Assembly: GCF_047948215.1 (NCBI RefSeq)
Contig: NC_134455.1
Coordinates: forward strand, 346,503,842-346,567,841
DNA from: Lycorma delicatula
Lineage: Eukaryota > Arthropoda > Insecta > Hemiptera > Fulgoridae
Direction of reading: 5' to 3'
DNA length: 64,000 nucleotides
The notes under the pieces were generated by a model that was given only the letters and a program-made list of their open reading frames with translations, was not told the DNA's origin and ran no database searches. Of this stretch, positions 23,209 through 33,801 are shown piece by piece. A program made the translations under genes and the position numbers. How positions within the stretch are numbered: position 1 is the stretch's first letter; each line of letters opens with the position of its first letter.

Positions 23209-23256
23209 ACTCTCCCCGACCGGATATCCAATTAAGTATACTCAGTCGGGGAGAGT
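23209..23256 (-). other. LINE 3'-end stem-loop
   Basis: ACTCTCCCCGAC (23209-23220) pairs perfectly with GTCGGGGAGAGT (23245-23256) around a 24-nt loop that includes TATCCAATTAAGTAT. It lies next to the poly-A tail, where LINE reverse transcriptases recognise their RNA. The same structure with different stem bases is at 16753-16799. Confidence 0.7.
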
Positions 23257-23631
23257 GTCCTTTTACTCTCAAAGGAGGCGTCCCCCACCCGCCGGCTATA
23301 CGTCCGGCACGGCAGGTTGGCCTCCCCGGTCTCGGATCTTTTGTTTTACATTGCCTGCCTCTAATCCCCCGCTTTAGAGCCAAGGTCCGGCTATGCCGTC
23401 CCCCAGCGCCTCAGCAGGGAACCGGGACTCGGTCTTTACGCCTTTGGCCTCTAATCGACAGCGCCGACCCCACAAAGAGCCTAGGCTCCCGCAGGGACGA
23501 CCCCGCCGACCGGGACTTGGTCTTTTATTTTAACCCAAACTCAAACTCCCCTGGAGTTCACCCTCTTCTCAGGTACCCGCACCAAGGCGTACAGGCCCTC
23601 CATGGAGTGACTGTCCGCCCTACCCTACTGT

Positions 23632-25425
23632 TTATACTCCCATTCTTCTGTCTTCATCCTCTTTGGCCCGCAGGACCTCCCCGGCGAACCTGCGGAACCA
23701 TTCCCAGTTCTCATTGTTGTACCCCAACCAGTTTATGAGATTTTCTGGTGTAAGACCATTAATTACTATTTGACCTCTGTTAACGGCCCATCTTGGACAT
23801 ATGAACAACGTATGTTCGGCATCGTCGTTCTCTGGACAATAGATGCACTGCGGGGTGGCTCTCTTCCCGATCCTATACAGATACTGACCGAAAGAGCCGT
23901 GCCCCGTCAGTAATTGTGTCATGTAAAAATTGACATCTCCGAGTCTATTGTTATTCCAGGTTTTAATATTAGGGATTAGGCGTCTGGTCCATTCTCCCAC
24001 TCTGGACCCTGTCCACTCTTCTTGCCATTCTTGTTCTATAATCCCTTCCATCTCTTCTTTCGACATACCGCTGTGTCCGAGGGTTCTGGCTTTTATCTGA
24101 AGGTCTATGGGTAGGACCCCGGTCAGTACGCACAGCGCGTAATACGATACCGTACAGTAACTAGCAGCTACACGCAGCAATGCCAGTCTATGGACACTTC
24201 TCAATTTCTTTTTATTTCGCTGTATGTTCATTGCCGCCCCCCATATGGGAGCCGCATACAGTACCGTCGAAGTGATAGCCGCGGTTATCAATCTTCGAAT
24301 AAACATTTTAGGTGTGCCGTGGTTTTGAAATAATCCTCTTAATCCCTTTACAGCAGGAGTAACTCTCCCACAAATCATATCAATATGCTTGCTGAACCTT
24401 AAACTTTTGTCCAGAAGTACCCCCAAGTATTTTGTTTCTTTTACTTCATCAATTCTCTGTCCTCTGATATTTAGATTCACACTTCTTAATGGTCTTCTAC
24501 CCGAGAGGACCAGGCAACAGGATTTATTAGGCGCTATTTCTAATTTGTTATCCTCCATCCATTCATCTATTGTTCTAAGCGCTTGGTTTGCCTTGTTGTC
24601 CAGTTCATTAATATATCTGTCTTCTACTAATATTGCGATATCATCCGCGTATCCTACTATCGATACCCCTTCGGGGTAGTTCAGCCTGAAGATTTTATCA
24701 TAGAAAACATTCCATAAGGTTGGGCCAAGGACAGATCCCTGCGGCACCCCTCCGAATACCTGAAATATGGCTTTCCTTTCTAGGGTTTTGACCTCTATGA
24801 ACCTATTTTGCAGATATTGATCTATCTGATTTACTAAGTATTTACTTATTTGCATGGCTTGAAGCGCCTCAATGATGGCTGTCCAGGGGACCGTACCAAA
24901 TGCGTTTCTAACATCAAGCATTATGATCATGGGGATTTTTCTAGTCCTCCATGTACCGCTTATGGAATTTAATGCCCAGTTTTTTACCTTCTCGACTGCG
25001 GTCACCGTGGACCGTCCCTTTCTAAATCCGTATTGTTCCGGATGTAGACATTGTTTTTCCTCTATTTCCTCTCTAAGTCTATTTTCTAACAACCTTTCAA
25101 CTACTTTTCCCATATTATTTATGAGCGTAATCGGTCTATATGCTGTGTTCTCTTGAATTTGTCCTGCCTTTGGGAGGAAGACTGTTCTTGGTTCCTTTCA
25201 GCATTCAGGGAAGCTTCTATTTTGTAGGCCGTAGCTGGCTACATCGACTATTTCCCAAGGTACGATCCTAGCTATTATCTTAATGATGGCCGCTGGGATG
25301 CCATCTGGGCCGGGGCTTTTCTTATTTTTTAATTTATTTATAGCTTCCATGACCTCTTTTTGTGTAAATCTTCCTCCCTGGCATTCTATCACCTCTCTAT
25401 TATATTGCTCCTCTATTATATTGCT
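23632..25425 (-). pseudogene. R1-clade LINE ORF2: RT and C-terminal knuckle
   Basis: One frame of about 598 codons, read from 25425 down to 23632, broken only by TGA at 25200-25198 (FPEC-stop-KEPRTVFLPKAG, where Trp is the likely ancestor). RT motifs are KSPGPDGIPAAIIK, AYRPITLINNMGKVVERLL, QYGFRKGRSTVTAV, IMLDVRNAFGTVPW, GGVPQGSVLGPTLWNVFYD, GYADDIAILV (catalytic YADD) and TKYLGVLLD. The C-terminus has CIYCPENDDAEHTLFIC (CX2CX7HX4C). This is the R1/Sart/TRAS type. The endonuclease and ORF1 are missing through 5' truncation. The near-intact frame suggests a recent insertion. Confidence 0.88.
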
Positions 25426-25429
25426 CCTA

Positions 25430-26040
25430 TTATATTGTCAGTAGGTTGAAGGCTAACTTTCGCACGGATCGGGTAAACTCGCAAGGAGCTCCTGAATTGA
25501 CTTCGGGATTTGCCTAGGCTACCTGAGCTCAAATAGGTCCAGGTTCTGGCAAGGCATGCCAGCTTGTTCTCTGTAAAGTACAATGTCATCTGTTTAGATT
25601 TCTTCAAAAAATTAGAACCAGTTTTCAAGTAACAAAAATGGGCTGTCAGATCAGTGTTTGATACCTATATGTATGAATTATACAACCGCTATTTCTTTTT
25701 CTAAAAAAACGGTCACTTATTCTAAAAAAAATTTAGTAACCACCTTTATCAAACCCGACAACAGAACTGTAACAACAAAATACTTTGACACATCAGAAAA
25801 GGGACTTATTTAATGAATTACCGATTAATGAACTATTAAAAGGTAGTTTTTCTCACTAATTTATTTAAAACACAGTTAAACGTTTTCTTTTACAGAATAA
25901 TATTAGTCTGATTGTTTAAACGATAAGAATTTTTTAAAAAAACTGTGATTTCTGTATATCCGATCAACATACATAAATATGTACTCAAATAATTTTCATT
26001 GAACTTTCTGAACTGGAGAAAATAAATAATTTTTTTTTGT
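25430..26040. other. Spacer beside the truncated LINE
   Basis: Nothing recognised apart from A/T-rich runs. The first 200 bp are GC-richer and could be more of the LINE in unreadable form. Confidence 0.35.
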
Positions 26041-26041
26041 T

Positions 26042-26186
26042 ATAAAAGCGAGAATCAACAGCTATGGTTATTACCCCGGTGGAAAGTAGTAGCGCATGAA
26101 AATATGTCTATTCTGACCGGGATTCGAACCCGGGACCTCCGCAAGAAATGCCGAGACGCTACCTCTCAGCCACGGATATCAGCTTT
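26042..26186 (-). repeat. SINE-A, copy 2
   Basis: Read on the minus strand: GCTGATATCCGTGGCTGAGA, AGGTAGCGTCTCGGC (A-box region), CCGGGTTCGAATCCCGGTC (a perfect B-box in a short stem), then GCTGTTGATTCTCGC and an A-run. TAAATAATT at 26023-26031 and 26186-26194 may be a 9-bp target duplication. This is the best-preserved head of the family. Confidence 0.85.
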
Positions 26187-26194
26187 AAATAATT

Positions 26195-26930
26195 AAAACT
26201 TTAAGAACATTTATTTTTATTTTATATTAGTATTTTTTCGTACGTGTTCTGATCATGCTTTTACAATAGCTTCCTTTGATCCGTCCAGGTAAATGCTGTG
26301 ACAGTTCCCATGTTTTTATCCATTTAGTGTTGTATCTAGCCATTCCTAATGTATGATACGTAATGTATTGTTATCTACCGATGTAAATAAAAGGTATAAT
26401 AATTCATAACGAGAGAAATTCAATTAAATAATTATAAAATACTTTTCCTAACAAAAATTCATTTTAATAGAAATGTAAACTACAGAAATGAAACTTAGGC
26501 TACTACCTATAACGACAACAAAAACATTTGATATCGGTGTGATGTAATTTTATATTATTCGTCACACCTTCTTGGTTTGAATAACAGCGTAATGTTATAT
26601 CTATACTTCTATAAGTGTTTATATAACACCGTCTGTTATCTCATCATCTCATCAGCATAAAAATATTATATTAATGTATAAATGATGTGTTAAAGGAAAA
26701 TATTTACTTCATAATAAAAACTGTAAATATGTAAAACGACAACCATTTTCTGAACGATAATAATTACGATTAACAAGCCGGAAAAACTCTCGGCGGTGTC
26801 CTATATGAACAAAAAAAAAAGTAATGGAAATAACACAATGTAATTAAGTAAAAGTATTTTTATTTATTTAAATAAAAATTATAAATATTATTATTATTTC
26901 ACAGACTTTTTTTTGTTTGAGAAGGGGAAA
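26195..26930. other. AT-rich spacer
   Basis: Nothing recognised. Confidence 0.4.
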
Positions 26931-28060
26931 CCTTTTATAGACACCATGTGGTTTCGTATCCCATAGTATTGTGGGGTACGAGACTCTCTCTTGTAAGCCT
27001 ACAAACTAAAACCCTTCCCCCTCCACAACATGGGGTACCGGGCCTAAGTTACGGTATTATCACAGCACCCTACGTGTCTTATTTCCATCCGTACCTCCAT
27101 TGTTGGTCCCACGCTTCTAACTTATCGGGATCCTGAGGTTTTTCATATTTCATCTTCGATCTTGCCGCCGGGGACTTGTCTCAAGGGCGACTCGGAGGTA
27201 ATTATTCACTCCTGGATGTCTTCCGCCAATTTGGCTCGGATGATCTAAACTGACATTTGGTCTGAAGCATAGTCCCGATGATGTTCTCTGTGGCGAGAGC
27301 GCCAAATTCGCTTCCCTATGCTACAGAAATCGATTGCACGTGAATACTGTGAGTTCTGCGGCGTTCCTCTTACCGCAATTGCATTTCACGGAACGTCTAA
27401 GCGTCCGCGCACAAATGTCTTAAAACACACTCATTGTCGGAAATGAACTGGGTCAACTTGTACCCTAGTTCCCTGTATTTTTTTTTGGATTCAAGAACTT
27501 GCGAAGCGACTAAGTCCGGCGGGGATGGTCACTCTCCGGCGCACAACCGGCACGCTTAGAGGAATGACCGCTAATGTCGTCCTCTGTGGGATAAAATCTA
27601 CTACACTCCACACGATTCTATCCACACACAAACACGCCATTAAACACATCTACACATCACTACACGTACACAAACGCAATAACACACATGTAAACAAAAA
27701 TAAGGAAAAATACAAATACATCTTTCAATTCAACGCTCTCCTCAAGATGTGGGCTGTACATTAAGCGCTTTTCTTCAATGTCCTCTGTTCTCAAGTTCCC
27801 TGGCACTTCCTTCAAATCTTGTTCCTGGTTCTTAGGGATCATTACAAGGATTCCGACAACTACCGGCACTATCTTAGTTTTCATGCCATACATCCTGCTT
27901 ACCTCGATTTTGAGATCTTATTACTTTAGTTTCTTCTCGGTAATCTTATGCGAGATATTTCCTTCGTTTGTCTCAGAGATTTCTATCAGCACCGTGTTTC
28001 GCTCTGCGTGCGATATGGGGTTTACTTGCACTCACTTTTGATCTGTGTTTACTGGCATAC
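26930..28060 (-). pseudogene. LINE ORF C-terminal relic
   Basis: On the minus strand, 27990 to 27725 encodes ISETNEGNISHKITEKKLK, two stops, then DLKIEVSRMYGMKTKIVPVV followed by VGILVMIPKNQEQDLKEV. This pattern (KY.DLK.E...M...K..VPVV.GALG.IPK.L...L) is the conserved C-terminal end of some LINE polyproteins with a PD-(D/E)XK-like endonuclease region (family knowledge, my assignment). 26930-27640 is GC-richer and probably belongs to the same relic (C-terminus or UTR), but no motif is readable there. Confidence 0.5.
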
Positions 28061-28686
28061 GATCGCGTGTGATATGCGTCAATTTTAAGGATCAATTTTA
28101 TATGAGTCAATTTTTTTTGTGTATGGATTTTCGAGGTACGAGGCAAAAATAGTTTAGAAATAATGTTGCGTTTGCATCACCCCGCAATCCGATCGTCTTA
28201 AAACTGTGAAACAGAACAGAACGCATTATCACGGGGGATATTTTATCCCCTTATTCACTGCCAAGGCTGGAAATCAGTTCCTTACTGATGGGTATTTCTA
28301 TTTATTTAAAAAATTACTGATGGGTATTTCTATTTCATTAATTTCATTAATTTATCTAGTGCGTATTTAATTTTTTACTGGCTGTGACTCTGCCATCAGA
28401 GTCACAACCCGCAAGAAGAGCCCACAGTCACGACCTAACTGTCGCCAAAGAAGCGATTTGGCATCGCAAACTAAAAACCTACAAACCTACAGCCCTCCGC
28501 ATCGAGGAGCAAATGGATCATAATAACACAGAAAAACAAAAACCCCGGATGACCTGGTAGATCGCCCAGCTTGTGATGAGCATTACGAAAAAAACCCCGA
28601 GGCTTATACCAGTTCACCTAACTCTGCATACAAAACATCAAGCTTCAAAGAAGGATACTAAGTATCCAAGGAATTGAAATTCAATT

Positions 28687-28938
28687 CTACCGCACGTAAG
28701 TAACAGCCATAGTCCTTACTGTTGAGTTTGAACCTTTTACAGTAGACACAAGATCGGCCTCGGCTTTCTGAGAACAGTCGTCGCGCTTGTGACCTTCCTC
28801 GCCACAGTGCGCGCAGACCGACGCATACTTACAGAATTTGGCTCTGAGGCCAAAACGACAGCACTTGAACCACCTGTGTACATCCACGTACTCCTTAACT
28901 CTACAGGACGTCAAAACCCTGCGAACCGTGAAGGACAA
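28687..28938 (-). pseudogene. R1-type LINE ORF1 zinc-knuckle fragment
   Basis: 83 codons on the minus strand. The first knuckle is degenerate, WFKCCRFGLRAKFC (expected Cys replaced by Trp and expected His by Leu). The second is intact, CAHCGEEGHKRDDC (CX2CX4HX4C). The same family is represented at about 45320-45460, where the first knuckle is intact and the second has lost a Cys. Only this fragment of the gene remains. Confidence 0.7.
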
Positions 28939-28969
28939 TGTATCGTCGGGTGAGTCTGATGCCCTCTCG

Positions 28970-29990
28970 GCCCTTCAGAGTTAGGGAGAAGACCTTCTCT
29001 CACTAGTGCGGGCCGAGGGGGCGATGCTGAGCGGCTCCGTAGGGAGATTGCCGAGAAGGTAGATGATGTTACGACGGTGTTGGAGGTAGGGAGGTAAACA
29101 GGTCCATGTTCTTATTAAGGATGTAGATGCCTCAACCACAGAATAGTTTATGAGAGATCTTCGTCGTGTTGTCGGTGACTCTGTTACGATTAATGTGCAT
29201 TCGATTAGACCTCCCTACGAGTCCACTCAGGTAGTGACGCTAGCTTTGCCACCCATCCTGGCGGATAGATTGCTACACGACGGCCGGGTGCGGATTGGAT
29301 GGGTGGCCTGCTGAGTAATGCGCCGGTTGCTGGAAGAGTGGTGCTTCCGTTGTTGGGGTACGGGACAGCCGGCGAAGCTGTGTAGTGGTCCTGACAGGAC
29401 GGCCAATTTTTTAACTTAAGACTCGCCCAGCTATAAGTGACTTATAGCTGGGGGAGTCATCATATGTAATCAATATTTTAACTGCGGGGAGGTTGGCCGT
29501 GTAAAGATGAATTGCCAGAAGGAAGCTCGTTGCACTTCCTGCAAAACCTCTGGCCACGCTTTCGGGGGCCGAGGTTGCAGAAATGTACACCGGATGTGTG
29601 GTGTACTCGCTGTGGAGCGAATTAGAATTGTGGCTTCGGCGCGGGATAGCCTCGTCCAGGAGGGGTGGGACGCTCCGACGTCTCATCACCGATGAATGGA
29701 CGGGGCTCCGGCGGAGCCATGGGGGAGTAAATAACACCCTAGTCCTGGTGGGTGATCCCTCTGGGGGTTCCTCACTAGTGGTCAGGCGTAAAGACTGGAG
29801 TCCCGGTGGGATCCCTTTGGGGGTCCCCTCATTTGAGGCATTGCGACTAATCGAAAGACCGGGTCCCGGCTACCTGGGTTGGACCTTGAGTTCTCGAGGT
29901 AGTTTGAGGCGATGGCACCCCTCGGAGCTGTATTTATGCTTAATTGTGGGTTCGGTTCTGGAAGGCGGGGTAAATAAAGAGTAAAAAAAA
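28970..29990 (+). mobile_element. R1-clade LINE relic: ORF1 fragment plus 3' UTR
   Basis: From 29101 the plus strand encodes VHVLIKDVDASTTE, then SIRPPYESTQVVTLALPP, GRVRIGWVAC and three knuckles: CFRCWGTGQPAKLC (His replaced by Gln), a degenerate FNCGEVGRVKMNC, and CTSCKTSGHAFGGRGC. This is the C-terminal region of an R1/Sart/TRAS-type ORF1. Stops and a palindromic insertion interrupt it. From about 29700 the sequence becomes a GC-rich 3' UTR with repeated GGTGGG-ATCCCT-TGGGGGT blocks and a poly-A-rich tail from 29983. All of ORF2 is missing, so the copy is internally deleted. Confidence 0.75.
29404..29483. repeat. Palindromic insertion in LINE ORF1
   Basis: GACTCGCCCAGCTATAAG (29420-29437), loop TGA, and CTTATAGCTGGGGGAGTC (29440-29457) form an 18-bp stem with one mismatch. 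CAATTTTTTAACT (29404-29416) and CAATATTTTAACT (29471-29483) flank it as near-identical direct repeats. The insert separates two parts of the ORF1 knuckle region. Confidence 0.7.
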
Positions 29991-30089
29991 AAGAAAAGAC
30001 AAAAACAACAACAAAAACATAATTTATAAAACAAAACATCAACAAAAACAGAATACAAGAGAAATCTAATCAGAACTCGTCAGAAAAAA

Positions 30090-31840
30090 GATAGGAAAAT
30101 GGCATACCACAGTGTTCCCCGTTGAGCGGTACCTTATTTACGATCCCCGTCAATAAACTAATATTAGCCATTCCAGGAGAAGTCAGTAAAAGAGTCTACT
30201 TCGATGATCTGGCAATCGTGTATGCCAGTAACAATACAGTTATGGTGAAGTATAAATCAACGAGCGATAAACACCGTCAACGAAGTTGCTAAGAATAAGG
30301 GATTCAAATTTTCACCAGAGAAAACCTGCTGTGTTCGCTTGTGTACGAGGAGAATTCCTCATCATAGTTCTGTTGAGAATATTGATTACCATCCAATTTA
30401 ATAAAGGTAATGTACACTTTTTAGGTCTATTATTTAATAAATCCTTTTTTAGGAATTACACATACAGTATTCGGATGTTAGATGCAGGAAAATACTGAAA
30501 ATTATTATATATTTATTGACATCAATTGGGCTCAGGAAAAGAGACATTAATAAGATTATATAAAGCACTGATTCAGTCGAAGTTCGATTACGGGTGTTTT
30601 TCTTATTAACCGCTACAAAGTCGCATCTAAGAGTTATACGTCATACATAATCGCGCGCGCAACTGAATCAGATATGCCACAGACGCTTTCCTTACTAGCC
30701 CGGTGACTAGATTAATGTGTGAGGCCGGCATAATGCAATTACATTACAGAATTGAGATCTTACTATTAATGTATGCAGAAAATATGCGGTCCTTTCCTAC
30801 TCGCATAAACTATAAAACGTTTAATAACAATCCTTTGGCTGTATTATGTGAACACCACATTATCTATTCCAGACCAGCTGGAATACTGTATTGTGAATTA
30901 ACAACAAAACATGGAATCGGCTTACCAAACACATTAGCAGTTTCTACGAGAGAAATACCATCATGGCTTTTACCGACTCCAGGCAGAAGGTTAGATCTCT
31001 CTGAAAAATTAAGGAGAAACTAGCAATGATCATCTGACAGGAATCTCCGCCAATCATCAGTAGCTATGAAGAATATATAAAAATTTATACTGATGGTTCT
31101 AAAACTGAATATGGTGATCGATGCTCCATATACTTATATAGTGAAGCTCCGTTGTGAAAACTGCAAGATATAGCCAGCGATTACAACGCAGAGCTCATTA
31201 TTATACAGCAAGTTCTTAGCTACATAAAACATTTCTGTGAAGAGAGAGAGCTTTTATGTTTCGACTCTTTAAGCACTTCAGCATTAAGTTTAGCACTCTT
31301 TAGCAATAATTGCTATTCGGAACAAGAACATTGAGGATATCCTTATCTCAAACATCCTCTCCATTCAGTATGTATTAAACCGAACGGGACAGCGATGTGT
31401 ATTTGTATGGATTCCAGGACATGAAAGCTCAGACGAAGCTGCCAGTACGGCAACAATTTATGAGAATATGGATGTAATCCCTATTCTCGTTAAAAGTCAT
31501 CTACCAATATCAGAAACTCGTGGAGTAATTAATGGGGAAGACTAAATTCGATTAAAAACAGCAATGCAAAACTTATTCGCCGGGAATATGTGACCAGACT
31601 CAGAATCGGTCACAGGTGAATAAAAAACTCGTATATGTTAACCGGTAAAAACAAGGCCAATGTGCAGTGTATGTGGAAAACCGCTTACTGTTAAGTATGT
31701 ACTGGAAGAATCTACAATATATGAAAACCTTAGAAAAAGAGCTACGGACTAAGAAACGACATCGCTGCTGATTTAGAAAATGGTTAAGGAGAAAAAAATA
31801 GTTACTTAACACGTTCGCTGCGGCGGATAAAATAGGGAAC
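30090..31840 (+). pseudogene. I-type LINE, second copy (5'-truncated relic)
   Basis: Starts inside the RT domain at ENGIPQ-like sequence and parallels 8045 onward of the 4-10 kb LINE. It shows PLSGTLFTIPVNKLILAIPG, YFDDLAIVYASNN (YVDD changed to YFDD), GFKFSPEKTCC in another frame, and KFDYGCF. RNase H pieces follow (KIYTDGSKTEYGD, DYNAELI). It retains about 200 bp (30400-30590) that the first copy lost near 8340. Many frameshifts and stops make it clearly dead and older than the 4-10 kb copy. Confidence 0.8.
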
Positions 31841-32009
31841 TTAATCATGTTGCTGAACGGGGCATTTACGGTGGGTGGCCCTCTGCTCTATTTCAGATGC
31901 AGAAGCATAGGTGTACATGAAATGAATTAGAGTGCTCTCAAGTTCTTTTAGCCATCGGACCGTTTCCCTGCGTGATTGCGGCTCGGAGGTTCGTAAGATC
32001 TAAACTAAA

Positions 32010-32722
32010 GGATGCCCTCAGGGCAGTGTTCTGAGTCTCCTTCTTTGGATCATAGAATTCGATTCCGTGTTGCGTTTAAGATTGCCATGTGGTTTTCGTG
32101 TCGTCGTTTATGCTGACGACGCGCTGCTACTGATGTAAGGGGATTCGGGTAACGAGGTAGAGTTCCGAGCTGCTCATGCTTGTAAGACACTCCGACTGTG
32201 GAGCCTCCAACATAAGATGATTTTCAGCCAAGAGAAAACCACAATGATGTTGCTTAAGACCCGATTGGCTGCTTCCCGACGAATCCGAGTTCGGATGGCT
32301 GATCTCTCCATTCGGTACGTTACGGCTAAAAAATACATGGCTGCTATCCTTGATGAGAATTTTCGGTTCAAGGAACATTTACAGTATACAGCAAAAAAGG
32401 CCGCTTTTGTTTTTTATGGAATTCGTAGAGTCATTCATCCCGATTGGGGGTTGAATTACCGTGCAATGCGTATTCTTTACAAAGGTGTCAGCGAAGCTAT
32501 AATGCTGTATGCTGCGCCTGTCTGGGCTCATCACATGGCTTTTAGGTATTACGCGGACATTTTTCTACGGGCTCAGCGACTCCTCTTGCTGGCTGTTACA
32601 GGCGGTTATAGAACAGTTTCACGGGAGGCAGTCTGTGTTATAGCCGGAGTCACACCAACTCCGGCTATCCATAAACACCAAAGTAATAAGTGTAATATTA
32701 CATCACGGATTTTCGATTTGTA
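32010..32722 (+). pseudogene. R1-clade LINE RT fragment
   Basis: One frame, about 237 codons, with a single TAA at 32136-32138. It has GCPQGSVLSLLLWIIEFDSV, VVVYADDALLLM (catalytic YADD), FSQEKTTMMLLK, KKYMAAILDENFRFKEHL, YKGVSEAIMLYAAPVWAHHM and YRTVSREAVCVIAGVTP. This covers RT palm to thumb. Both flanks are cut: 5' before the GCPQG motif and 3' near 32700. It differs from the 23-25 kb and 56-59 kb elements, so a third R1-type lineage is present. Confidence 0.8.
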
Positions 32723-32934
32723 AAGGCATTCGTAAAGGTAAAATGGAAAAATATGGTATAAAGTGAATGTTATGAGAATCAAAAAAAAAAAAAAAAATTG
32801 GCCGAGAAGTTCAAAAAGTGTATATTTGTTTGTACTGGAAGAGAAGTAAATTTTAATTATAAATTCATAAGATAACAATCAGTAATTCATAAAAAAAAAT
32901 AAAAGAATAATCTAACAAAACTCAGTGATATCCA

Positions 32935-33480
32935 AAAAAAATTACAATCAAATTGTAATGGTACTGTAAGTATAGCTGATATCATTTCTTCCGCTCAAAA
33001 AACAAAAATTTCTGTAATATAAATAAAACTGTTTTTAGCAAAACTATACTGATATCAAAAAAGGTAAGTCATTTCTATTATCAAAGTTTGTAATTAATTT
33101 AGAACTTTGTTTAAAAAAAAATACTGTTTAATATATGGAATAGACAATAAACAATGTTTAAGTTTTCCATATAATAAGCAAAAAAAAAAAGAAAAATTTG
33201 TTACAAAACTATTACCGGCCCGATTTCATTTATTATTCAACGAATAATCATAAGAATTGTATTATTTCTGTAATTGAAATCGGGTCGGTAAGATGTTTGT
33301 AACAAATTTTTCTATTTTTTCTTATTATATGGAACGGTTAAACACTGTTTATTATCTGTTATTACATATTTATTGCCTATTACATAGTGTAATATGTATT
33401 TTTTTTAAACAAAATTCTTAATTAATAACAGATTTTGATAATAGAAATGTAGTGCCTTCATATCATTTTACAACCGAACA
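32935..33480. repeat. Large palindromic repeat G, copy 1
   Basis: Centre near 33235. On the left TTTGTTACAAAACTATTACC and CGGCCCGATTTCA pair with TGAAATCGGGTCGG and TTTGTAACAAATTTTTCT on the right. Pairing continues outward through CCATATAATAAG/CTTATTATATGG, AACAATGTTTAA/TTAAACACTGTT, and TTTCTATTATCAAA/TTTTGATAATAGAAA. The readable arms are about 200 bp. The left side extends further to about 32935, where it matches the right side of copy 2 (62205-62700). No reading frame. Confidence 0.85.
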
Positions 33481-33639
33481 TAGAGTTTTCAAATTATTCA
33501 AAAAAATTTTCTGTATTTATTTTACTGTGTTCAATTTTATTTTTTGGGTTTTATGAAAATGTAAGACCCTGCAAGTATTATACTTGTGCATTTTGTTTAA
33601 ATGTTTCACGTATCGTTTATTTTTCTATTTTATTAAAAT

Positions 33640-33705
33640 AAGGCGAACCACGGACCTCCAGATGAAAGGCAAGACGTTACCACTCCGCCACGAAGATCGG
33701 CATAA
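33640..33705 (-). repeat. SINE-A, head only
   Basis: Minus strand: GATCTTCGTGGCGGAGTGGT and GGAGGTCCGTGGTTCGCC, that is the A-box and a worn B-box. The body and tail are absent. Confidence 0.65.
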
Positions 33706-33752
33706 TAATAGGAATAGAGTTACTGTAGTCATAAAATAACTTGTTTTCTTTC

Positions 33753-33801
33753 TTTTGTCTTATTGCTGGACTCAAAATTGAGTCCAGCAATTTTTTTGTC
33801 T
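33753..33801. repeat. 30-nt perfect palindrome between 8-bp direct repeats
   Basis: ATTGCTGGACTCAA (33762-33775), loop AA, TTGAGTCCAGCAAT (33778-33791). TTTTGTCT at 33753-33760 is repeated at 33794-33801, like a target duplication around the palindrome. It has the same geometry as the insertion at 57655-57699. Confidence 0.75.

Larger units (their letters stand above)
23173..25425 (-). mobile_element. R1-clade LINE, 5'-truncated, well preserved
   Basis: A minus-strand insertion. It has a poly-A tail (T-run near 23185-23203), a 3' UTR of about 430 bp with a strong stem-loop, and the last two thirds of ORF2 with a single in-frame stop. The 5' end is truncated near 25425 inside ORF2, where a 16-bp motif (CTATTATATTGCTCCT) is repeated. 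GC content is much higher than the surroundings. No clear target duplication was found. Confidence 0.85.

Noticed and set aside
23166..23738. 190-codon plus-strand frame
   Set aside because: It lies over the 3' UTR and end of the minus-strand R1-like LINE and reads as low-complexity Pro/Leu/Arg sequence.
26100..26175. Possible tRNA gene (good A- and B-boxes)
   Set aside because: No proper acceptor stem, and the unit continues into a repeated body and tail shared with four other loci, so it is a SINE head.
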